From CAYONM01 sp964405325 (lineage in GTDB: Bacteria; Planctomycetota; UBA11346), in the NCBI GenBank assembly GCA_964405325.1, contig CAYONM010000055.1:1-17848 (forward strand): DNA of 17,848 nt. Direction: 5' to 3'. This document shows, one piece after another, positions 12,791 through 17,848 of this stretch. Position 1 is the stretch's first letter; every line of letters starts with the position of its first letter. The translations under genes and the position numbers were made by a program. A model generated the notes under the pieces. The model was not told the origin of the DNA. It saw only the letters and a program-made list of their open reading frames with translations, and made no database searches.

Positions 12791-14679
12791 ACAGACCACC
12801 CGGCCTGCGAATCCTGCATCTCCTGGTTCTGGCCGCCCTGGCCGCCCTGGACCTATGGCAAGTCCCTGCGCTCGCTCCGGCGGTCATGGTCGTGCTGGCC
12901 GCGGCGCTGTTGGCGGAATGGCGTGGTGCCATCTGGCAACAAGAAACCCTGATCACCCTGGGCCTGCTGATTGGCCTGAGCATGCTGCCGGCAGAGGTCG
13001 ACTGGAGCCAGCACTACCTGGGCCTGGCCGTGGCCACCTGGATCCTGATCCCGAGTCGACCGGGCCTGCTGCGGGCGGTCAGCCTGCTGATTCTGCTGGA
13101 AACCATCCGTCATCCACTGACCAGCTGGCAGCTGGGCGCTTCGGCAGGTTTGCTGATCCTCTGCCTGCACGGCGACAGCTGGTATCGCATCAGCCTGCAG
13201 ACCGCACCCGGCCTGGTGCTGAATCGACAACGCCGCCCCCGGATCTGGAGCCCACTCCTGGCCATCCCCCTGGGCTTGCTGCTGGTGACCGGCTTACACC
13301 ACTGGCTCATCACAACTCTGAACCAGGCGACCGCCAACACGACGGCCTTGGACGCCAGCAAGACGACGCGCCCCGATGGCCCCCTGGCCCTGGATTTGGA
13401 ACTGGAACTCGGCAATCCGATCTGGACCAGCCAAGACCCCACCCCTACAGCTCTGCTGCTACCAGAATCCGCAACCAGCATCGCCCGGCCCAGCTATCTG
13501 CAGGCCGTCGCCATCCCCGAACTGAACCTGCACCAGGGCCGTATCCATTGGCAAGGCGCCGCCAGTGCCAGTCGCCCGCTTCCCGAACGGATCATCCTGC
13601 ACGAACAGGATCATGGCGTCGAACAACGCCTGGTGCGCTGGCGCGGTGGTGGCGAAGTCGTACCGCGGCCGGCCGGGGCTGCCTGGATCGAACTCAGGTC
13701 CTGCCTGGCAGACATCGATGGCAACTGCTACCAGCCCGGCATCGACCTTGCCAACACCGTCTATCCAGTAGCTGGCAGCCAGGCCGCCTACCCCGCCGAC
13801 CAGGCGGCCGCCCTGCGGGCAACCCAGCTGCCCAGGCAGCTACTGTTGCAACTGGAGCAAGAGCTGGGCGAACTGCTGCAGCAACTGCGACGCACCTCCC
13901 CGGGCGATGCCGCCGTGTTGTGCTGTGACTGGCTGCAAAACCGTTGCCGGTATAGCCAAACGCCCCCACCACCGCCCGATGACCAGATCGCATCCGAACT
14001 GCTGCAGTTCCTCGTCGGACCGGCTGAACAACGGCACGGCCACTGCCAGTACTTCAGTACAGCCCTGGTCGTCCTGCTACGTGCCGCCGGCTTCGCCGCT
14101 CGACCGGTGGTCGGCTACCTGAGCAATGAATCGTACCAGGCGGGCGTCCTGTTCCGCGCCCTGCATGCCCATGCCTGGGCCGAAGTCCTGGACAGCGACA
14201 GTCGTTGGTTGCGGGTCGACCCGACTCCGGCCGCTGCCATGCAGGCCGACCGCGCGGCCATCGCTTCCACGGCCACCGCCATCGACCCCGCGTCAGACTT
14301 GGCACAGCTGCAGCCGGTCCAGACCTGGCGCCCCTGGCTGATCGCGCTGCTCCTGGTGCCCCTGCTCCTGGTACTGCTGTGGCGACCACGCCAAACAGCA
14401 CCCGGCCCCCCCCTTTCCGGGCACCTGCGCCTAGCCAGGGACAGCATCCTCGATCAGGCCGTGGCACTCGGCATCGAGGTCGGCCCCGGTACCAGCATCA
14501 CCACGGCCGTGCAAGGCATTGAGTCAGTCACCGGCGTCGACCTGCAGCACGAGTTGCACGCCTACCACCGCGCTCGCTTCGCCGCAGACCCCAACGCCTT
14601 CGCCAGTTGGCCTCCGCTCCCGACCACCAAAAGCGAGCCGCCGAGCTCAGCGAACAAGCCCGGACACGACCTGGTTTGA
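12787..14679 (+). CDS. Membrane transglutaminase-like protein (TgpA type)
   Basis: The 630-residue protein has several N-terminal transmembrane helices (through about residue 185, ending with LLAIPLGLLLVTGLHHWL) and a large extracytoplasmic region. The transglutaminase-like core contains GHCQYFSTALVVLLRAAG (Cys420), ALHAHAWAEV (His462) and LRVDPTPA (Asp478), a complete Cys-His-Asp triad. One more helix (about 516-533, LIALLLVPLLLVLLW) precedes a cytoplasmic tail. The architecture matches TgpA/YebA-type proteins found with MoxR and DUF58 genes, which are implicated in envelope or peptidoglycan functions, though the true substrate is not settled. The ATG overlaps the DUF58 stop (ATGA), so the three genes form a coupled operon. 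The likely rny promoter overlaps its stop codon. Confidence 0.9.
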   Translation: MNRPPGLRILHLLVLAALAALDLWQVPALAPAVMVVLAAALLAEWRGAIWQQETLITLGLLIGLSMLPAEVDWSQHYLGLAVATWILIPSRPGLLRAVSLLILLETIRHPLTSWQLGASAGLLILCLHGDSWYRISLQTAPGLVLNRQRRPRIWSPLLAIPLGLLLVTGLHHWLITTLNQATANTTALDASKTTRPDGPLALDLELELGNPIWTSQDPTPTALLLPESATSIARPSYLQAVAIPELNLHQGRIHWQGAASASRPLPERIILHEQDHGVEQRLVRWRGGGEVVPRPAGAAWIELRSCLADIDGNCYQPGIDLANTVYPVAGSQAAYPADQAAALRATQLPRQLLLQLEQELGELLQQLRRTSPGDAAVLCCDWLQNRCRYSQTPPPPPDDQIASELLQFLVGPAEQRHGHCQYFSTALVVLLRAAGFAARPVVGYLSNESYQAGVLFRALHAHAWAEVLDSDSRWLRVDPTPAAAMQADRAAIASTATAIDPASDLAQLQPVQTWRPWLIALLLVPLLLVLLWRPRQTAPGPPLSGHLRLARDSILDQAVALGIEVGPGTSITTAVQGIESVTGVDLQHELHAYHRARFAADPNAFASWPPLPTTKSEPPSSANKPGHDLV

Positions 14680-14703
14680 CTGTTTGTTGCGCCGTCCTAT
14701 CTT
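14676..14703 (+). promoter_or_regulatory. Candidate sigma70 promoter for rny-menF
   Basis: TTGACT (14676-14681) and TATCTT (14698-14703) are separated by 16 bp, matching the sigma70 consensus at 5/6 and 4/6 positions. The -35 overlaps the tgpA-like TGA stop. A start near 14710 would give a leader of about 180 nt before rny. Confidence 0.45.
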
Positions 14704-14746
14704 TGGTGCTGTTCGACATTTGTGGTATTCAACTGTGTGACTGGAA

Positions 14747-14761
14747 AACCCGCTCCGGGTT
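14747..14761. repeat. Short hairpin AACCCG-CTC-CGGGTT in the rny leader
   Basis: A perfect 6-bp stem with a 3-nt loop lies 67 nt after the tgpA-like stop. It is followed by CCCTTGCTT, only weakly T-rich, so it is at best a poor intrinsic terminator for the upstream operon. It may simply be leader structure. Confidence 0.35.
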
Positions 14762-14790
14762 CCCTTGCTTGGCTCTATCAGGAACGACGT

Positions 14791-14847
14791 ATGCAAGAGC
14801 TGTCTTACTGCCGTTTAAGGAGTGCCATCGGCCGACTTCCAAGCTAA
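14791..14847 (+). CDS. Putative leader peptide (uORF 1), 18 residues
   Basis: ATG at 14791 to TAA at 14845-14847 encodes MQELSYCRLRSAIGRLPS. An AGGA Shine-Dalgarno lies 7 nt upstream (AGGAACGACGT-ATG), better than many full genes in this window. No domain can be expected at this size, and there is no run of one amino acid as in biosynthetic attenuators. Its stop is 2 nt before the next mini-ORF, which itself ends on the rny start. Translation is inference from the ribosome-binding site and layout. Confidence 0.4.
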   Translation: MQELSYCRLRSAIGRLPS

Positions 14848-14849
14848 AC

Positions 14850-14894
14850 ATGGTGGATACCTTCGAGATCGAATCGAAGGAACCCATTGTATGA
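14850..14894 (+). CDS. Putative leader peptide (uORF 2), 14 residues, overlapping the rny start
   Basis: ATG at 14850 to TGA at 14892-14894 encodes MVDTFEIESKEPIV. The stop overlaps the rny ATG (ATGA at 14891-14894), the classic layout for translational coupling. It has no strong Shine-Dalgarno of its own, but starts 2 nt after the uORF 1 stop and so could be reached by re-initiation. Ribosomes reading it would melt the hairpin that hides the rny ribosome-binding site. It could also be a chance frame. Confidence 0.35.
   Translation: MVDTFEIESKEPIV
14860..14880 (+). promoter_or_regulatory. Hairpin sequestering the rny Shine-Dalgarno
   Basis: CCTTCGA (14860-14866) pairs perfectly with TCGAAGG (14874-14880) across a 7-nt loop. 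The 3' arm contains GAAGG, the only good Shine-Dalgarno for rny (ATG at 14891). Folding would therefore block initiation, and unfolding (by ribosomes on uORF 2, a protein or a small RNA) would permit it. Confidence 0.5.
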
Positions 14895-16486
14895 GTTATG
14901 TCATCACTGCGATCATCTGCCTGATTATAGGCGGCGGCATCGGCCTTGCGATAGGCTGGTGGCGTTTGAAAACGCTCCGCGAAACCATCGAGTTGGAGCG
15001 CGAAAAACAGAAAGCCGAGTTCGAACTCGACAAGCAACGCCTGGAGAACGAGCAGGACAAGGTCCTCAAGGAACGAGCCAAACAACAACGCGACCACATC
15101 CGCGCTGAATTCAATGAAGAGCGCGAGGAACTGCAACAGGATCGGGAAACACTCAAAAAGCGGGAAGGCAAACTGCAATCCCGCGAGGACAAGTTTGCCA
15201 ATCGCGAACAGGCTCTGGACACCAAGCTCGAGCAGATCGACCTGCGTGATGCCAAGCTCAGCAAGCGCGAGACCGAGCTGGAGCAGTGGAACGAGCAGAT
15301 CGGCCTACGCGAGGAGCACGTGGTCCAGGCTGAAACGGGTATCGAGACCGAACTGGCCAAGATTGCCGGCATGAGCCCGGAAGAAGCCCGCGACACCTGG
15401 TTCAAGCGCCTGGATGTGGAACTGATGGAAGAGCAGAACCGGCTGATCAAACAGCGGGTCGGGGCCGCTGAGGAACACGCCAAGGAGCTGGCCCAAGAAC
15501 TGCTCAGCCGTGCCATCCAACGCTACGCCGCGGAACACACCGCCGAGACCACCATCTCCAAGGTGGAGCTGCCCGATGAAGAGATGAAGGGCCGGATCAT
15601 CGGCAAAGAAGGTCGCAACATTCGCGCCTTCGAACAGATCTCCGGCGTCGACCTGATCATCGACGACACCCCCGGCATGATCACCCTGTCCTGCTTCGAT
15701 GGCGTTCGCCGGGAAATCGGCCGGCGGGCCCTGGTTGATCTGATCACCGATGGCCGCATCCATCCAGCCCGCATCGAGGAAGTCTTCCTGCGCATCCGCC
15801 AGGATATGGACAAAGAACTGGCCAAGCTGGGTGAAGATGCCGCCTTCGAGTGCGAAGTCTCCGGCCTGCATCCGCAGCTGACCAAGCTGCTGGGTAAACT
15901 GCAATTCCGCACCTCCTACGGCCAGAACGTGCTGCAGCACACCAAAGAGGTCGCCTTCCTCTGTGGCGCGCTGGCCGCCGATCTGGGCCTGGACCCCAAG
16001 CTTGGTCGACGCTGCGGCCTGCTGCATGACATCGGCAAGGCCCTGGACCACGAGCAAGAGGGCAGCCACCCGGTTCTGGGCTACGAGGCCTTGAAGCGAT
16101 TCGGCGAAGACGAAGTGGTGGCCAACGCCGCTCTGGCCCACCACGAGGGCTACGAGGTGAAAAGCGCCTACACCACCCTGGCGGCCGCCGCCGATGCCAT
16201 CTCCGCCGCCCGTCCCGGTGCCCGGCGCGAGAACGTCGAGCGCTATATCAAGCGCCTGCAGCAACTGGAAGAAATCGCTATCGATTTCGATGGCGTGATG
16301 AAGGCCTACGCCATCCAGGCCGGCCGCGAACTGCGGGTGATCGTCAACGGTCACAACCTGGCTGATGGCGTGCTGTCCAAGGTTGCCCGGGACATCGCCC
16401 GCCGGATCGAGGACGAAGTCGCCTATCCCGGCGAGGTCAAGGTCACCATGATCCGCGAAATGCGGGCTTCGGCCGTGGCTCGCTGA
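14891..16486 (+). CDS. rny: Ribonuclease Y (membrane-anchored endoribonuclease)
   Basis: The 531-residue protein (family about 520) has an N-terminal membrane anchor (MSYVITAIICLIIGGGIGLA), a long charged coiled coil (about 25-200), a KH domain with GRIIGKEGRNIRAFE (from about 234) and an HD domain with LLHDIGKA (H379-D380) and LAHHEG. It ends with the usual RNase Y C-terminal domain. RNase Y starts bulk mRNA decay and processes selected transcripts at the inner face of the membrane. The start at 14891 gives the TM anchor directly at the N-terminus and follows GAAGGA by 9-10 nt; an upstream in-frame start would add residues before the anchor. Its TGA overlaps the menF ATG by 1 nt, so the two are coupled. 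Confidence 0.97.
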   Translation: MSYVITAIICLIIGGGIGLAIGWWRLKTLRETIELEREKQKAEFELDKQRLENEQDKVLKERAKQQRDHIRAEFNEEREELQQDRETLKKREGKLQSREDKFANREQALDTKLEQIDLRDAKLSKRETELEQWNEQIGLREEHVVQAETGIETELAKIAGMSPEEARDTWFKRLDVELMEEQNRLIKQRVGAAEEHAKELAQELLSRAIQRYAAEHTAETTISKVELPDEEMKGRIIGKEGRNIRAFEQISGVDLIIDDTPGMITLSCFDGVRREIGRRALVDLITDGRIHPARIEEVFLRIRQDMDKELAKLGEDAAFECEVSGLHPQLTKLLGKLQFRTSYGQNVLQHTKEVAFLCGALAADLGLDPKLGRRCGLLHDIGKALDHEQEGSHPVLGYEALKRFGEDEVVANAALAHHEGYEVKSAYTTLAAAADAISAARPGARRENVERYIKRLQQLEEIAIDFDGVMKAYAIQAGRELRVIVNGHNLADGVLSKVARDIARRIEDEVAYPGEVKVTMIREMRASAVAR

Positions 16487-17778
16487 TGGACGCCCTGGGC
16501 CAGCGCGCGCGCGATCTGGCCCGACTCCAAGGCCGTGGTCGCGCTTTCGCCCTACGCCTGCGCCGCTGCCAGCGTGGCCTGGACCCCCTGGCGCATTTTG
16601 CCGAACTGCCCCCCGGCCGCCGACGCCTGTTGCAACGCGACGGCGATTGGTTGTTGGTCAACGGCCAGACTGCAGCCTGGCATAGCGACGGCCCGGACCG
16701 CTTCGCCAGCGCCGCTCGTCAGGTCCATGCCCTGCAACAGCGAGTGGTGATCGAGGCCCCTAGCGGTGCGCCGGCAGTTCCGCTGTGTTGGCTGGAGGCC
16801 GCCTTCGCAAGTCAGAATCAGACCGGTTTGTGGGGCCGCTTCGGCAGCGGCTGCCGCCTCGTGTTGCCAGCGCAAGCCTGGTGGCGCCGGGGTGGCGCCT
16901 GCTGGTATCAGGAGGCGGTGTCCGTCCCGGTCGAACAGGACGCACATGACCCGCAACAGCCTGCCACTCCCTTGCCTGCCTGGGACACCTTGCAGCTGCC
17001 CGATTACCGCGAACTGGTCTGCGATGCACTGATCCTTCTACGGCACGGCGCCTTGCGCAAAGTGGTCCTGGCCCGGGCCGAAGACCGCCAACACCAGAGC
17101 AATACCACCACCGTGCTGCAGCGCGTTGCCGAAACCGATGCGCCCGGCTGGCTGTACGCCGTCGATCTGGATACCGAACACACCTTCCTTGGCCGCAGCC
17201 CCGAACTTTTGTTGGCCAGCCAAGGTCACCAGTGGCAGAGCATGGCCCTGGCCGGTTCACGACCACGGAGCGCGAATATCACCAGCGATGCCGCCCTGGC
17301 CAGTGAACTGCTGAGCAGCACCAAGGAACGCAAGGAACACCAACTGGTGGTCGAGCATCTGGTTCAGGCCCTAGCCCCGGGTGCTAACAGCCTGTCGGTC
17401 GCCGACCGTCCAAACCTGCGTCGCATGCCGCTGCTGCAGCATCTGGAAACCCGTTTGCAAGCGGACAAACCAGGCGCCGAGGTCTACCAGGCGCTGCAGG
17501 GCCTGCATCCCACCCCTGCCGTGGCCGGCTTGCCGTCAGCCCTGGCCCAGGCCTGGTTGGCCCGACACGAGGGCCTGATCCGCGGCCTATACACGGGCGT
17601 CGTCGGTTGGCGTACGCCACAGGCTTCCGTGCACATCGTCCCCCTACGCGGCGCCCTGCTGAGCCCGGACCGCGCTCGGCTGTTCGCCGGCGCCGGCTTG
17701 GTGGAAACCTCCGAACCCGATGCGGAATTTGCAGAAACCGAATTGAAACTGGAGCCGATGCGACGGGTGTTGGGATAA
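16486..17778 (+). CDS. menF: Isochorismate synthase
   Basis: The 430-residue chorismate-utilising enzyme converts chorismate to isochorismate, the entry to menaquinone (or siderophore) synthesis. The C-terminal half carries the family motifs in order: LRKVVLARA with the likely base Lys192, FLGRSPELLL with acid Glu240, ALAGSRPRS, STKERKEHQLVVEHL, LHPTPAVAGLP, RGLYTGVVGW and AGAGLVETSEPDAEFAETE, which holds Mg2+-binding glutamates. The HPTPAVAG and YTG patterns favour isochorismate synthase over anthranilate or aminodeoxychorismate synthase. The N-terminal 140 residues are divergent, as is common. It starts at the ATG overlapping the rny stop. Whether it serves menaquinone or a catechol compound cannot be told, as no other men or ent gene is in the window. 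Confidence 0.92.
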   Translation: MDALGQRARDLARLQGRGRAFALRLRRCQRGLDPLAHFAELPPGRRRLLQRDGDWLLVNGQTAAWHSDGPDRFASAARQVHALQQRVVIEAPSGAPAVPLCWLEAAFASQNQTGLWGRFGSGCRLVLPAQAWWRRGGACWYQEAVSVPVEQDAHDPQQPATPLPAWDTLQLPDYRELVCDALILLRHGALRKVVLARAEDRQHQSNTTTVLQRVAETDAPGWLYAVDLDTEHTFLGRSPELLLASQGHQWQSMALAGSRPRSANITSDAALASELLSSTKERKEHQLVVEHLVQALAPGANSLSVADRPNLRRMPLLQHLETRLQADKPGAEVYQALQGLHPTPAVAGLPSALAQAWLARHEGLIRGLYTGVVGWRTPQASVHIVPLRGALLSPDRARLFAGAGLVETSEPDAEFAETELKLEPMRRVLG

Positions 17779-17798
17779 GTCGCTGGTCAGAGAACAAA

Positions 17799-17848
17799 CC
17801 GGGCGCCGCCCGGAACCCACGGGCTCGATCGTATCGGTCGGCGCCCGG
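17799..17848. repeat. Nested inverted repeats downstream of menF
   Basis: CCGGGC-GCC-GCCCGG (17799-17813) forms a 6-bp hairpin. In addition, CCGGGCGCCG (17799-17808) is the exact inverse complement of 17839-17848, so two mutually exclusive stems are possible. There is no U-run in the window, and the structure may continue beyond its edge. It may be a transcript end or part of an intergenic repeat. Confidence 0.45.

Noticed and set aside
12855..13928. 357-codon alternative frame inside the tgpA-like gene
   Set aside because: It is Pro/Arg/Gly-rich, lacks any domain pattern and lies wholly within a gene with membrane helices and a catalytic triad.
15305..16354. 349-codon open frame antisense to rny
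   Set aside because: A long antisense shadow caused by GC-rich codon bias; its sequence is low-complexity and the rny frame is beyond doubt.
17799..17848. Rho-independent terminator after menF
   Set aside because: The stem is good but no U-run follows within the window; it is recorded as an inverted repeat only.

Overview
The window is a GC-rich stretch of a Gram-negative-type chromosome from a non-model bacterium. The mix of RNase Y, a PhoR of the periplasmic-sensor type, a soluble Ser/Thr kinase, a PtsN-like EIIA, a MoxR/DUF58/transglutaminase trio and a menaquinone-type isochorismate synthase would fit a PVC-group (Planctomycetota/Kiritimatiellota-like) lineage. That placement is an impression from gene content, not a demonstrated identification. 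No tRNA, rRNA, CRISPR array, transposase or phage gene was seen.

Layout. (1) 1-1228, plus strand: the 3' end of a GH43/GH32-like beta-propeller protein, overlapping a putative fusion of a PylC/ATP-grasp-type N-terminal domain with a class I methyltransferase. These look like the tail of a surface-glycan cluster. (2) 10530-1247, minus strand, read from high to low coordinates: an HU/IHF-type protein, a putative secreted 447-residue unknown, a PtsN-like EIIA, a Trm112-like zinc-ribbon protein, a LigD-phosphoesterase-like protein, a Ser/Thr kinase, phoB, phoR, phoU, pyrH and frr. The phosphate two-component system and PhoU sit directly upstream of the UMP kinase and ribosome recycling factor genes, with no pst transporter and no rpsB-tsf in the window. 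(3) 10531-10721: a divergent control region. (4) 10722-14679, plus strand: the moxR/DUF58/tgpA-like operon. (5) 14680-17778: rny with an elaborate leader, then overlapping menF. (6) 17779-17848: an inverted-repeat-rich 3' end.

How the parts may work together. PhoR/PhoB/PhoU form the phosphate-starvation signalling core. A tandem 7-mer with 11-bp period upstream of phoB resembles a Pho box and suggests autoregulation. phoB and phoR are separated by about 220 bp of hairpin-rich DNA flanked by a 13-bp near-perfect direct repeat, which looks like a small inserted element in an originally tight operon. The rny leader carries a sigma70-like promoter, two consecutive mini-ORFs ending on the rny start codon, and a hairpin that pairs with the rny Shine-Dalgarno. 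Together these look like a translational control device. These three regulatory structures, the LigD-like/kinase out-of-frame overlap and the methyltransferase fusion are the most unusual things seen. No wholly new multi-gene system could be demonstrated from sequence alone.
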